DNA of 56,465 nt from Clostridia bacterium (GTDB lineage Bacteria; Bacillota; Clostridia; Peptostreptococcales; Acidaminobacteraceae). Shown piece after piece: positions 43,606 to 52,933 of this stretch. Location of the stretch: assembly GCA_014859095.1 (NCBI GenBank), contig JACUUV010000015.1:1-56465 (forward strand). Reading direction: 5' to 3'. The position numbers and the translations under genes were made by a program. How positions within the stretch are numbered: position 1 is the first letter of the stretch; each line of letters opens with the position of its first letter. The notes beneath the pieces were generated by a model. The model worked only from the letters and a program-made list of their open reading frames with translations, was not told the DNA's origin and did no database searches.

Positions 43606-44354
43606 CGTCTCAGTTTTTTGTTTTCTACTGTGATTTCCAGGCTGTCAATTTCCACGACATTGCCATAGCCGGTTCCATAAGGATGCATGAAAAATCTGAT
43701 GTTGCCTCGATCCAATTTATAGCTGTTGAGCTTATATTCATTATTGTTGATCCTATAACTGATTTGATTGGAACGTGTATCGAATACGATGACTTCCTCA
43801 TACCACTCGTCATAGATTGGTGTGATCAAAGTGTAATTCTTGTTGTACTCCCAATCTGCGGCCAAAAATCGGATAATGTCTCTCCCTGGTCTTTCCAAAT
43901 CACTGGTCAAATCATAGCTGTACTCCACTAAAAAGACACCATCTCCAAGTGATGTGAACCATTCCCCATCGGTCTCCTCAGGTAGAAGCTCGATATCCGA
44001 TGTCTGATACATGGCAATGCCTCCCGAGAAAGTATCGCTGCCGTGGTGAATTTTCACTTTTCTTTTTAATGTGATGACATCCCCATCCCTGATTTCGATC
44101 GGTTTGGTCAACATGTAAGGCATGATGCCATTGACATCAGAGGACAATCTGAGTATGCCACCACTGACTGCTATACTTTCATAAGCCCTCTCGAAAGATC
44201 CCCAAGGACCTACAAGCCAAAAGTCACGATCGATTTCCTCTTCGAAATCGAAGACATACGAAATAATAGGCTCCGGTTCTCTGTTTTTAAAAACCATACT
44301 GAATATAAAGAACGTGATGATCAAAAACAAAACGCCTACAACTATTTTTCTCAT
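43602..44354 (-). CDS. Membrane-anchored extracytoplasmic protein of unknown function
   Basis: Residues 1-20 form a membrane anchor or uncleaved signal (KIVVGVLFLIITFFIFSMVF). The remaining 230 residues are beta-rich with no catalytic motif: FDFEEEIDRDFWLVGPWGSFERAY, ISVSGGILRLSSD-like core and YRINNNEYKL suggest a concanavalin-like jelly-roll domain. There is no cysteine, so no lipobox. It starts four bases after the preceding 120-aa membrane protein gene and overlaps recX by four bases. The two membrane-anchored proteins probably belong together. I do not recognise the family. Confidence 0.65.
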   Translation of the reverse strand: MRKIVVGVLFLIITFFIFSMVFKNREPEPIISYVFDFEEEIDRDFWLVGPWGSFERAYESIAVSGGILRLSSDVNGIMPYMLTKPIEIRDGDVITLKRKVKIHHGSDTFSGGIAMYQTSDIELLPEETDGEWFTSLGDGVFLVEYSYDLTSDLERPGRDIIRFLAADWEYNKNYTLITPIYDEWYEEVIVFDTRSNQISYRINNNEYKLNSYKLDRGNIRFFMHPYGTGYGNVVEIDSLEITVENKKLRR

Positions 44355-44358
44355 TGGG

Positions 44359-44721
44359 TCACATCCTCTTCAACATTTCTTCCACATCTTTAAGCCCGAT
44401 GATAAATTTATATCTAGGTTTCAATTTTTCAAAATTGAACTCAAAGATAAATTGAATGGCGTCAACAGACTGCCATGTGATTTTGATGTCATCCACCCAT
44501 GCAGAAAGTTTAATTTCCTGTAGTCTATCAATCAGAACGCCTCTCAAGCGATTAAGATCCACCATGCGCTCGGGAGTCTTTTTCAAATAGTTGAAAGTAG
44601 TCAGCAAAAGAGCGTCCCTGACTTTCTTAAAAATAATAAATTGTCTCATGCTGTTGTAAAACTCTACTGATATGAAAATCAGAAAAGTAATGCCACCTGC
44701 AATCATAACATTCAATAACAT
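44359..44721 (-). CDS. Small single-pass membrane protein of unknown function
   Basis: This 120-aa protein has one N-terminal membrane helix (about 4-22, NVMIAGGITFLIFISVEF) and a cytoplasmic or extracytoplasmic alpha/beta domain after it (KVRDALLLTTFNYL, LRGVLIDRLQEIKLSAWVD, FNFEKLKPRYKFIIG). ATG 44721 is chosen because GGGAG lies eight bases before; the frame extends to 44745. It lies directly upstream of the jelly-roll-like protein gene. No family is recognised. Confidence 0.6.
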   Translation of the reverse strand: MLLNVMIAGGITFLIFISVEFYNSMRQFIIFKKVRDALLLTTFNYLKKTPERMVDLNRLRGVLIDRLQEIKLSAWVDDIKITWQSVDAIQFIFEFNFEKLKPRYKFIIGLKDVEEMLKRM

Positions 44722-44778
44722 AATCTTAACTCCCATCTTTATCAATCAACGAAAGCGTCACTGATATTATCGTCACAT

Positions 44779-45483
44779 TTACTCAGTCCCTTTAGAATAC
44801 ACCAATCTCCTCAGTTCGTCCAGTTCGTCCTTGCTCAGATGACGCCATTTGCCCTTTGGCAAATCATCAAGCATTATATTTATTACCCGTATTCTCCTGA
44901 GTCTAACCACTTCATAATCAAGTGCCTCACACATCCTTCTGATTTGTCTGTTGAGTCCTTGGGTCAGAACAATTGTGAATGTGGAATGTCCGATTTGTTT
45001 TACCTCACATGCTCTGGTGAGCGTATCAAGGATTTCCACTCCACTGCCCATCTGCCTTATAAACTCATCCGTACAAGGCTTGTTGACGGTAACGACATAT
45101 TCCTTTTCATGATAGTATCGGGCCTTGAGTATGCCGTTGGACAGTTCGCCGTCGTTGGTGAGCAAAATGAGTCCTTCAGAATTTTTATCGAGCCTTCCCA
45201 CTGGAAAAATCCGAACGGGAAAATCGATGTAATCAATAATATTGTCCTTCACTTCATGATTGGACGTGCATTCCACACCAAGTGGTTTGTTGAATGCGAT
45301 ATAGACTTTCTCCGAACCGCCTTGGACAACTCTGCCATTAAAGAGCACCTCGTCATCAGGGCTCACTCTTGAACCGAGTGTGGCGGGTTCACCATTGATG
45401 ACGACGTTACCCGATTCGATTTGACGGTCAGCCTCACGCCTGGAACAGACGCCTGCATCACTTAGAAATTTGTTGATTCTCAT
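44779..45483 (-). CDS. rluF: RluF-like pseudouridine synthase (RsuA/RluB/RluF group)
   Basis: This 23S rRNA or tRNA pseudouridine synthase has an S4 domain at the N-terminus (INKFLSDAGVCSRREADRQI) and the catalytic domain with the active Asp in FPVGRLDKNSEGLILLTND. ECTSNHEVKDNIIDYI and LTQGLNRQIRRMCEALDYEVVRLRR match RluF, which acts on U2604 in E. coli 23S rRNA. The length of 234 aa is short for RluF but usual for Firmicutes. AGGAGAG precedes the ATG, which overlaps the stop of the nucleoid-associated gene as ATGA. Confidence 0.85.
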   Translation of the reverse strand: MRINKFLSDAGVCSRREADRQIESGNVVINGEPATLGSRVSPDDEVLFNGRVVQGGSEKVYIAFNKPLGVECTSNHEVKDNIIDYIDFPVRIFPVGRLDKNSEGLILLTNDGELSNGILKARYYHEKEYVVTVNKPCTDEFIRQMGSGVEILDTLTRACEVKQIGHSTFTIVLTQGLNRQIRRMCEALDYEVVRLRRIRVINIMLDDLPKGKWRHLSKDELDELRRLVYSKGTE

Positions 45484-46466
45484 AAAAGCTCTCCTAAATT
45501 TTTGAGTTGGATCGATAATGTGCCATCCGGGTGGTTGATGATGTCCAAATTTTCACCATTTGCGGTATAGTCATAAGGTAGAATGATCTCTACACCGCTT
45601 GCTGTTTTGATTTTTTGACTTCTCTTTATTTTCTTCTTATGGGCTTCTTCCAAAGTCCAACTTTTGTCATTGAGACCTTTTTTGGAAATTTCTTCATTAT
45701 AGGCCTCTCTTTCGACAACAGTCTCGAAACATTGATCTGCGATCGCCTCTGAAGTCATTTCCATGTCCGAATCAATCAATTCATGAATCGTCGAACGTAC
45801 TCTTGCCATTTTGACCAGATTATTGTCCTGATATTTATGAACTATTTTTTCAGCTGTTTTGGTCATTATATCAACCGCTTTTTTAGGCGTCCATGCAGAT
45901 GTGTTCGCAAAGAACGCATTTGCGATATAAGCCCTTTTCTTACCATCGACAGTCACAACCTTGTCCTTGACGAAAGCTTTTCCCGACATCCAGTCCACAA
46001 CGAATCCCTCATCCACCGTTTGGGTTTTGTGGGGCAAAGTCGAAACGTGTCTGATGATTTTATTGGCGATAGCCTGGCCTTCCATCTCTACCAAATGCAC
46101 ATAGGAAGTCTTAAAATTCAATTTGACGAATGCCATATATTCCTTGTCTTCACGATCGATCAAGGCGCAAATCAAATCACAAGGCTTTATATCCTCGCTT
46201 TTCGACATTTCCTCCAAAAAAACTTCCGCGACATCGAGGCCGAGTGTCGTAAATCCAGTCGATTGGGATTCCATGATCATCTGATGGACTTTCATAGTAT
46301 TGTTCAGTGACATTTCAGAAACGTCGTAACCCTCGAAAAAACTTTCTATATGTTTTGAAACATATTCCTCGATATCTGCATCAAGGACCATGGGAACTTC
46401 CGAGAAGACTTTGGTGTCACTGACATAATCGAGTATATGCAAATAACATTCTTTTATTTGGATCAA
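45480..46466 (-). CDS. Nucleoid-associated protein, NdpA/YejK (NA37) family
   Basis: This soluble protein of 328 aa starts as (L)IQIKECYLHILD, the typical opening of the NdpA family. The centre shows LICALIDREDKEYMAFVKLNFKTSY-type strands and the C-terminal third is charged and helical (EEAHKKKIKRSQKIKT). TTG 46466 is preferred because AAAGGTG lies nine bases before; an in-frame GTG at 46478 overlaps that site. The family includes E. coli YejK, which interacts with topoisomerases and nucleoid DNA. It is coupled with rluF downstream. Confidence 0.8.
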   Translation of the reverse strand: MIQIKECYLHILDYVSDTKVFSEVPMVLDADIEEYVSKHIESFFEGYDVSEMSLNNTMKVHQMIMESQSTGFTTLGLDVAEVFLEEMSKSEDIKPCDLICALIDREDKEYMAFVKLNFKTSYVHLVEMEGQAIANKIIRHVSTLPHKTQTVDEGFVVDWMSGKAFVKDKVVTVDGKKRAYIANAFFANTSAWTPKKAVDIMTKTAEKIVHKYQDNNLVKMARVRSTIHELIDSDMEMTSEAIADQCFETVVEREAYNEEISKKGLNDKSWTLEEAHKKKIKRSQKIKTASGVEIILPYDYTANGENLDIINHPDGTLSIQLKNLGELL

Positions 46467-46498
46467 TAAATTCCACACCTTTCTTTTGACAAACCAGT

Positions 46499-46543
46499 CG
46501 GGGCAATTCCGTGCAGCGATTTCCCCTGCGCAAAACTGCCCCG
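46499..46543. repeat. Imperfect long hairpin between the chemoreceptor and the NdpA gene
   Basis: The outer stem CGGGGCA/TGCCCCG (46499-46505 and 46537-46543) is perfect, and an inner stem GTGCAG/CTGCGC has one mismatch. The plus-strand side is followed by CTTTGTTTT and the minus-strand side by a poor T-tract. It may end the chemoreceptor transcript, but the internal loops make it unlike the other terminators in this window. Confidence 0.5.
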
Positions 46544-46562
46544 CTTTGTTTTCATATTGTTA

Positions 46563-48734
46563 TCATACCACTTTGAAACGGTTGGTTTCTGTTTCGAGCA
46601 ACCCTGCCATGTTCTTTAATTCTGTGATGCTGGCTGCGATTTCTTCGAACGTCGCCACTTGGCTTTCGACACTTTCACCGATACGCTCTGATGAAGCCAC
46701 ATTGCCTTGCATGACGTGTGAGAGTTCATCGATGGCTTTTGCCATTTCCTCCGAAATCATGGACTGCTGCTGGGCGCCATGACTGATATTGGTCATTTTC
46801 ACAGCGATTGCCTCTATCAGACTGAGAATTTGGTTGAAACTCACACTGGTATCATTGGCTTCACCAACACTGATGTCTACGAGCGCTTGTTCCTTGATCA
46901 TTGTCTCATTGGCACCATGGATATCATTCGAGATTTGAGAGATGATTTCATTGATTTTGAAAGCTGAACCCTTACTCTGATCCGCCAACTTTCTGACCTC
47001 TTCAGCCACAACCGAGAAACCTCTTCCGTGCTCTCCCGCTCTTGCCGCTTCTATTGAGGCATTGAGTGCGAGTAGCGACGTCTGTTCAGCGATGGCATTG
47101 ATCATATTGACAATTCCGACAATTTCATCAGAAGACAATTTAAGAGCGCCGATAACACTCGACATGGATTCGGTTGAGATCTTCACCTGTTCAATGCTGC
47201 CAACCACTCTTGAAAGTTTGAGCACCCCGTCTTTGGATGCTGAAAGTACTTGCTTGGAGTCACTTGCAACGGCATCCGCCTCTTTCGAGATCATTTGAGC
47301 GCTGCTGGAAAGCTCCTGGATGCCCGCTGTGGTCTGTTCCACGACACTTGCGCTGTTTTGAAGACCATCGACCATATTTTTGACTTCAAAGTTGACAAGT
47401 TCTATACTTTCATTTGCCTGTTCAATGGCTTCATGGATTTCATCCGTATAATTCGTGAGTGAGGCGGCACTCGCCTTCACTTGCACGACTACATTTCTGA
47501 TTTTTGTGACAAATTGGTTGAATAGTCTAGCAAGTGTCCCGATTTCTTCTTTAGTATTGATCTCCAATTCTTTGGTCAGGTCACCCTCACCTTCGGAAAT
47601 ATCACTCAACATTCTGTTGACATTCGTCAGTGGTCTTGAGATGATGTTGGATAAAATTATAGCAAAACCGATTGCAATAAGCGTAATTACCGCAACTGTG
47701 ACAAGAAGCATCAACATTGTCCTTGAGATTTGTTCTTCCAGTCTTTGCTTTATACTGTCATTGAAGATTTCCGCCATGTCCGTTGCTTCTGCGCTCAGTG
47801 TGCCGAGTTTTGCAAATAGACCTTCACTTTCGTTCCTGCCGATGACATTGTCAATTTCAACAAGTTCAATGAATCTGTCGGTATATCCCGTCGCGATTTC
47901 TCTGTATTCGTCTTTGAATTTTTGATTGTAATTGCCAAGAGCCACTTGTGTGTTCGGATATCCAAGTCGATCCACAATTTGTTTTTGATAGCGTGCTTCC
48001 TGTGTATATAAGTAGTTCACATGTGCAATATCAAGGTTGGCGAGTGCTTTTACGAGATTTTCATCCTGTGGCAATGACACCAACTTGTTTTTAAGCAGTT
48101 TTCTGAGAGATTCAATTTCTCCGATGATTCCGTAATCTCCAAAACCACGTTTTTGTACATTAAGATGCATTTCATTGAACGTTTGTCTGTAAACGGATAA
48201 TTTTCCTTCAAGTTTGAATAGTTGATCGATGAGGTCCTCATCATTCTTGACCAATGAAGTTCTTCTGAGTTCATCGATGGTCTTAAGAAGATTATCATAA
48301 TGTTCCGCAAACTCCAAGCTGCGTTCAGTGGGACTGAGTTGTCCATCCTGCATGGCCACTGCAGCCTTGTAGAATTCTTCGTTGGAACGGTCAATGATCA
48401 CAAAATCCCTTTGAGTCACATTCATTTCCTGTACTGAGGCGGCTATGACCGTTTGAGCCTCAATAACCGGAATATAATCTTTTACAATTACACCTATAAA
48501 ATTATAGGCTGTTACAGTGATAAAAATAAGTGATAATATGATGACGATAAACCCTACGATTATTTTGTTTCTGATTTTCCAGTTTTTGAATTCAAATTTC
48601 AACCCTGACGAATTCTTGTTGCGTTTGAAAGACAATGTCTTTGGATGAAACTTTTTTCTCTCTCTTTTTCTCTTTCTTAATTTCATTCCCTTTCCCACAC
48701 TTGCACTGTCAATTTTTCTTTTGAATTTGAACAT
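46563..48734 (-). CDS. Methyl-accepting chemotaxis protein
   Basis: This transmembrane chemoreceptor has one helix at about 58-80, a helical extracytoplasmic sensor domain of about 260 residues, a second helix at about 340-363, a HAMP domain ([22 protein letters not shown]) and a signalling domain whose hairpin tip reads [23 protein letters not shown]. The sensor region is long and purely helical, in the style of the bimodular HBM type, without a PAS or dCache core. The first 56 residues are unusually basic ([15 protein letters not shown]), whereas receptors normally begin close to TM1. GGGGAGG precedes the ATG, which supports this start. The ligand is unknown. Confidence 0.92.
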   Translation of the reverse strand: MFKFKRKIDSASVGKGMKLRKRKRERKKFHPKTLSFKRNKNSSGLKFEFKNWKIRNKIIVGFIVIILSLIFITVTAYNFIGVIVKDYIPVIEAQTVIAASVQEMNVTQRDFVIIDRSNEEFYKAAVAMQDGQLSPTERSLEFAEHYDNLLKTIDELRRTSLVKNDEDLIDQLFKLEGKLSVYRQTFNEMHLNVQKRGFGDYGIIGEIESLRKLLKNKLVSLPQDENLVKALANLDIAHVNYLYTQEARYQKQIVDRLGYPNTQVALGNYNQKFKDEYREIATGYTDRFIELVEIDNVIGRNESEGLFAKLGTLSAEATDMAEIFNDSIKQRLEEQISRTMLMLLVTVAVITLIAIGFAIILSNIISRPLTNVNRMLSDISEGEGDLTKELEINTKEEIGTLARLFNQFVTKIRNVVVQVKASAASLTNYTDEIHEAIEQANESIELVNFEVKNMVDGLQNSASVVEQTTAGIQELSSSAQMISKEADAVASDSKQVLSASKDGVLKLSRVVGSIEQVKISTESMSSVIGALKLSSDEIVGIVNMINAIAEQTSLLALNASIEAARAGEHGRGFSVVAEEVRKLADQSKGSAFKINEIISQISNDIHGANETMIKEQALVDISVGEANDTSVSFNQILSLIEAIAVKMTNISHGAQQQSMISEEMAKAIDELSHVMQGNVASSERIGESVESQVATFEEIAASITELKNMAGLLETETNRFKVV

Positions 48735-48880
48735 TGAATCCTCCCCAAGATACTAAATATTAGCATGCCTATAAACCATTATAACCAGTTGACATTCTTA
48801 ATTCTATCTCTAAATGAAAACATACAATGAGATTCTTATCCCATTGTTGGAATTACAGTACACTCGCCATACAATTTATT

Positions 48881-49176
48881 TTATTTGCTATTATACATGA
48901 TGGCCTTCATCGTTCCTCTTGAATTTCTGATGATCTCCAGAGAGGCGTCCAACACGTCAGCCAGAGCGACAATTCGGGCTGAAAGAGGGATTTCCATACC
49001 GCTGAGTCCATTAGGATATCCTGAACCATCCCACTTTTCATGGTGATGACGCATTCCGTTCGATTTCAAGAATGAACTTCCTGTTGATCTCATAATGAGG
49101 CAGTTTTTTCAACCTCAATTCTTTGGCGATGGCAACGGAGTATTTGACCATTCTTAAACTCAAACTGATCATGAAC
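48881..49176 (-). pseudogene. Remnant of an HD-GYP (c-di-GMP phosphodiesterase) gene
   Basis: In one frame a stretch reads [20 protein letters not shown], continuing to [16 protein letters not shown], the HD-GYP signature of cyclic-di-GMP phosphodiesterases. Just upstream, in another frame, [20 protein letters not shown] resembles the first helix of the same domain. The HDIGK-containing segment between them is missing and the reading frame changes, so the gene is a decayed fragment. After the GYP part the protein runs out of family sequence and stops. The rest of the intergenic stretch (48735-49289) holds no other feature I can support. Confidence 0.75.
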
Positions 49177-49289
49177 TGTAACCTCGTTTATAATAGTTGT
49201 ATTTTTACATTATAACACATACCGGGGAAATGTTTCTTGACAAATATGATATAATATATCGAGAAATTATTGATAAAGGGGATAAACAA

Positions 49290-50945
49290 TTGAGTAATAA
49301 AATAAAACTTCAAGGACTGATTCTAGGGTCCGTTCTATTACTTGCAACTATGGGATTTCTACTCATAAAATACAACAAATCCGCATCCAATTGGTACAAC
49401 GAGACATTTGCGAGCCTTCTTGGAGAAAAAACACCTAAAACACTGATCGTCGGTAGATCTCTTGATTCAATAGGTCTTGATCCCGCTGTCGTCACCGATT
49501 CTGAATCCTTTCAGGTCACTGTCAACATCTACGAGAGCCTAGTCAAGTTCGATACTACCGGATCCGAGGTTTTACCCGGTCTGGCGGAGAGCTGGAAGAT
49601 GAGCGAAGATGGTAAGACCTGGGTTTTTAAGATCCGTGACAACATCGAATTTCACGATGGCACCAAGTTGAACGCTTCTGCAGTATCCTTCAATTTTCAC
49701 CGTTGGATGGATTTGGATAGTCCGTATCACGCAGGACATTTCAGTTATTGGAGTTACAGTTTCGGTGGTTTCCCCGGAATGGTGAAAAGCGTCACAGCCC
49801 TTTCGGATTATTCGCTGGAGATCGTTTTGAATGAACCGTATTCTCCATTTTTGAGTGTGCTGGCCATGCCGTCCTTCGGAATAGCCAGCCCCGAGGCCAT
49901 AGTAAAATACAACGAGAATTTGAAGTCAAACCCGGTTGGCACCGGTCCTTTCAAGTTTGGCTCCTGGGAAAAAAACTTTCAAATCACACTCGATAAAAAC
50001 AAGAATTATTGGGGTGCGAAAGCCAAAGTCGATCAGGTTGTATTTAAGAAAATCAACCCACAGATCAGTAAAATCGACTTGCTTTTGAACGGAGATGTCC
50101 ATATCGTTGACGGCCTCGATCCATCGGAAGTTGAGCAATCCAGATTGAACAATCGACTAAAACTCTATTATAGACCGTATTTCAACATCAGCTATATGGC
50201 ACTCAACCATACCATTGAGCCCTTCGACAACCTAAAAGTAAGGCAAGCCATAAGTCTACTGATCGACAAAAATGCATTGATCAACAACAACCCCAATCCT
50301 CTGACCCGACCGGCAAACACCTTTTTACCACCTGTTTTGCTCGGTTATCATGAGTCCATAAAATCTCCCGAACCGGATGTCCAAAAAGCCAAACATCTAC
50401 TGACAGAAGCCGGTTATCCTAATGGGTTCACTACTGCACTGTGGGTGATGGACCAACCCAGGGGATATATCTCAAACCCTGTACAGGTCGCCACATTTTT
50501 ACAGTCTGAGCTTGCAAAAGCAGACATCACTGTCGATCTGCACATCATTCAGTGGGATACTTTCATTGAAGTCATCAAAGAAGGCAACCATCCAATGGCA
50601 ATCGTCGGGTGGAATGGTGATATCATAGATCCCGACAATTTCCTTTACACCTTTTTCTCATCAGAGAACACAAAACCTGGACTTGCGCTCAACTATTCAT
50701 TTTATGAAAACCAGACTGTCGACCGACTCTTAGTTCAGGCGCGCAACGTGACAGATGTGGAGTTTAGAAAAAGTCTTTACAGGGAAATACAGGAAATCAT
50801 AGCCTCCGAAGTCGTATCCATTCCTTTGACCCATACGATGACCGCCATAGGATCATCCAATCTCGTCAAGGGATTCGAACCGCATATTACAGGAAAGGAA
50901 GTCCTGAATCAAATCGAACTGATTGATGACTCGGACAAGGACTGA
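49290..50945 (+). CDS. Membrane-anchored peptide-type solute-binding protein (SBP_bac_5)
   Basis: This is an OppA/DppA-like binding protein. The N-terminus (QGLILGSVLLLATMGFLLIKY) is a transmembrane anchor with no lipobox cysteine. The mature part shows TLIVGRSLDSIGLDPAV, YESLVKFDTTGSEVLPGLAESW, EFHDGTKLNASAVSFNFHRW and VRQAISLLIDKNALI. TTG 49290 is chosen because AAAGGGG lies eight bases before; the frame runs back to 49197 without support. It is followed by the DUF6305-like gene after two bases and then by kinase and regulator genes. No ABC permease or ATPase is present, so a sensory role for the kinase is inferred. Confidence 0.85.
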   Translation: MSNKIKLQGLILGSVLLLATMGFLLIKYNKSASNWYNETFASLLGEKTPKTLIVGRSLDSIGLDPAVVTDSESFQVTVNIYESLVKFDTTGSEVLPGLAESWKMSEDGKTWVFKIRDNIEFHDGTKLNASAVSFNFHRWMDLDSPYHAGHFSYWSYSFGGFPGMVKSVTALSDYSLEIVLNEPYSPFLSVLAMPSFGIASPEAIVKYNENLKSNPVGTGPFKFGSWEKNFQITLDKNKNYWGAKAKVDQVVFKKINPQISKIDLLLNGDVHIVDGLDPSEVEQSRLNNRLKLYYRPYFNISYMALNHTIEPFDNLKVRQAISLLIDKNALINNNPNPLTRPANTFLPPVLLGYHESIKSPEPDVQKAKHLLTEAGYPNGFTTALWVMDQPRGYISNPVQVATFLQSELAKADITVDLHIIQWDTFIEVIKEGNHPMAIVGWNGDIIDPDNFLYTFFSSENTKPGLALNYSFYENQTVDRLLVQARNVTDVEFRKSLYREIQEIIASEVVSIPLTHTMTAIGSSNLVKGFEPHITGKEVLNQIELIDDSDKD

Positions 50946-50947
50946 AA

Positions 50948-51547
50948 ATGATCTTTCGAATTAGAACCTTATTGATTCTTCCGGTTTTGGCCATCCTTCT
51001 CTACCTTTTTTCAACCAACAGCCCTTTGATTCGAAATGTGAACGCCCACGTGATTCCTACATTGCCCAGGCCCATTGCGAAGGAGACCATACTCGTCACA
51101 TCCGCTGGCCAAAGCACAGATACCTATATCATCAAAGACATTTCCAACAAATTGATGATTCACAATTTTTTTATGCCACAAGCTGAAAATGAAGATCTTG
51201 AAAACATCAACACAATTGTCTTCGTCATCGGATACAGCCCGCTAAGCGAAAAGGTCAACCAGCTCTCCCTTGAGACAGAATTGATCCGAATCGAAAGTCT
51301 GCTGAACTATGCCTCTATGAATGACGTCACAGTGATCTCAGTTTTTATTGGTGGCAAACAGCGCCGCGCTTCGGAAACGGATGAAATGTTAGAGAACATA
51401 ATTCCTAATTCCCATTATATCATTTCGACTTTTGAAGGGGATTTTGACCATTTCATTTCGGAACTGGCCAGACAAAACGATATTCCCTTGACTTTGGTAG
51501 AGAATATCACTGACGTTTCAGAACCCTTTGCATCAGCATTCAGATAA
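50948..51547 (+). CDS. Membrane-anchored DUF6305-like protein
   Basis: This protein of 199 aa has an N-terminal membrane helix (about 5-22) and an extracytoplasmic domain. TILVTSAGQSTDTYI, TIVFVIGYSP, ELIRIESLL, FIGGKQRRASETDE and NDIPLTLVE match what I know as the DUF6305 pattern (SAGQS, HIGGEARRG-type and NIPL motifs); the assignment is from memory. The start is ATG three bases after the upstream stop. It lies between the solute-binding protein and the histidine kinase genes, so it may be part of the ligand-recognition complex. No enzymatic function is known. Confidence 0.7.
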   Translation: MIFRIRTLLILPVLAILLYLFSTNSPLIRNVNAHVIPTLPRPIAKETILVTSAGQSTDTYIIKDISNKLMIHNFFMPQAENEDLENINTIVFVIGYSPLSEKVNQLSLETELIRIESLLNYASMNDVTVISVFIGGKQRRASETDEMLENIIPNSHYIISTFEGDFDHFISELARQNDIPLTLVENITDVSEPFASAFR

Positions 51548-51556
51548 GAGGTCAAT

Positions 51557-52918
51557 ATGATTGAAACTCAAAACAAGGAAGAGCTCAAATATGCTCTGGC
51601 TACACTTTTTCTGGTAATGATGGCGGTTTTTTTCCCTGCTGTAACAGAAGAGTCCTGGTTCAACATGATCGTCAAAATAAGAGAAGCTATCACAACCGGA
51701 GACAGTGGTCACCTTATACTTTCCGCCGCATCAAACAATTTTCTTCATGCCGTTCAAAGCACTTTGATCTTTCTGAGCATCTCATGTGTCCTTATGCTTG
51801 CGAACAGCCAGTTGAAAATCAACCAAAGTATAAGTTATTCCATACACTTTGCCGCATTCATAGGTATGAATCTCCTAGTTGGATATTGGATGAATTTGCC
51901 ATGGGAACCACTAAGCGGAATGCTCTCTGCATTGGTTGCGCTATTATTGATCAAACCTTCAACCAACGACAACTATCCACTGTTTCGCTCCGCCGTGTTG
52001 TCCATCCAGATTTTTTTCTCGTTTTCCTGGCTCAACATCATGCCGGCACTATCGTATTATCAATTTGGAATCAGCGATGTGGCCACAAGCATCAAAATCA
52101 CATCGGTTTATCTTCACAGCACATCCGTCATGAACTTTATGGGACTCGCATTCTTTCTTCCTATGTTCCTGTCCGCCATCATCACTTCAATCCTTTTTTT
52201 GTCTCATGACCGAAATATCAGCATTGCGGAAGAAAACTTTCAAAAGGAAAAAACACTCGACGCCATCCGCTCACAGGCAATGGAAAATCGATTTTATGAA
52301 GAAATCAATTCTCTTACCCACGATCTCAAGACCCCGCTAGTAACCATAAGAGGGCTGAACTCTCTGCTTTCCATATCCAAGGATATCGGAAAAATCGGTG
52401 ACTATACAGAGCGGATCGAAAACGCTGTCGGTAAAATGTCTGAAATGATTTCAAGTTTTCTTTATGACTCCTCCAGGCAACTTCTGAAGGTGGACGAAGT
52501 CGTTCAGTATGTGCGGGCACAAATTCCAATTGAAGATGAAAGACTGAACATTGAAATACTCGCCGATAACAACTTACCCAAAATTTATGTCAACAAAATC
52601 CGTGTCGTCCGTGCTCTGATCAATTTGATAGAAAATGCAATAGTTGTCCCCCATACTCACGATTTCAAAGAAATAAAAATTGAAGTCATGAAAAAGGGCG
52701 ATGATGTTCAAATCATCATCACAGACAATGGGATAGGCATCTCGAAAGAAAAATTGGACAAGATTTGGATCACAGGGTATTCCATGAACCAAACTTCAGG
52801 TTTAGGTCTGTCTTTTGCAAAGAAAGTCATTGAAGACAATGAAGGGACCATAGCACTTGAAAGCGAATCAGGCATAGGCACTGTCGTGACTGTTTCATTT
52901 CCCGGACACGCATCCTAA
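51557..52918 (+). CDS. Membrane sensor histidine kinase
   Basis: Residues 1-215 hold about six membrane helices with two extracytoplasmic stretches, and no PAS domain. The dimerisation helix has the phosphorylated His255 in NSLTHDLKTPLVTIRGL. The HATPase domain follows, with the N-box LINLIENAI, G1 TDNGIGIS and G2 GLGLSFAKK. It is 453 aa. AAGAGG precedes the ATG. It sits directly upstream of the response regulator gene, which is its likely partner, and after two membrane-anchored ligand-binding candidates. Confidence 0.9.
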   Translation: MIETQNKEELKYALATLFLVMMAVFFPAVTEESWFNMIVKIREAITTGDSGHLILSAASNNFLHAVQSTLIFLSISCVLMLANSQLKINQSISYSIHFAAFIGMNLLVGYWMNLPWEPLSGMLSALVALLLIKPSTNDNYPLFRSAVLSIQIFFSFSWLNIMPALSYYQFGISDVATSIKITSVYLHSTSVMNFMGLAFFLPMFLSAIITSILFLSHDRNISIAEENFQKEKTLDAIRSQAMENRFYEEINSLTHDLKTPLVTIRGLNSLLSISKDIGKIGDYTERIENAVGKMSEMISSFLYDSSRQLLKVDEVVQYVRAQIPIEDERLNIEILADNNLPKIYVNKIRVVRALINLIENAIVVPHTHDFKEIKIEVMKKGDDVQIIITDNGIGISKEKLDKIWITGYSMNQTSGLGLSFAKKVIEDNEGTIALESESGIGTVVTVSFPGHAS

Positions 52919-52933
52919 GAAAGGTGGTCAACC

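Noticed and set aside
45783-46310. Long plus-strand open frame opposite the nucleoid-associated gene
   Set aside because: It is a shadow of the real minus-strand gene, has no ribosome binding site and resembles no family.
46499-46543. The hairpin as a known riboswitch, such as c-di-GMP, near the chemoreceptor
   Set aside because: The conserved cores of the c-di-GMP-I, fluoride, preQ1 and guanidine classes are not present, and it lies downstream of the receptor gene and ahead of the unrelated NdpA gene.
49237-49255. TTGACA and TATAAT as a promoter for the solute-binding protein gene
   Set aside because: The two hexamers are perfect but only 7 bp apart, which does not allow sigma-A recognition of both.
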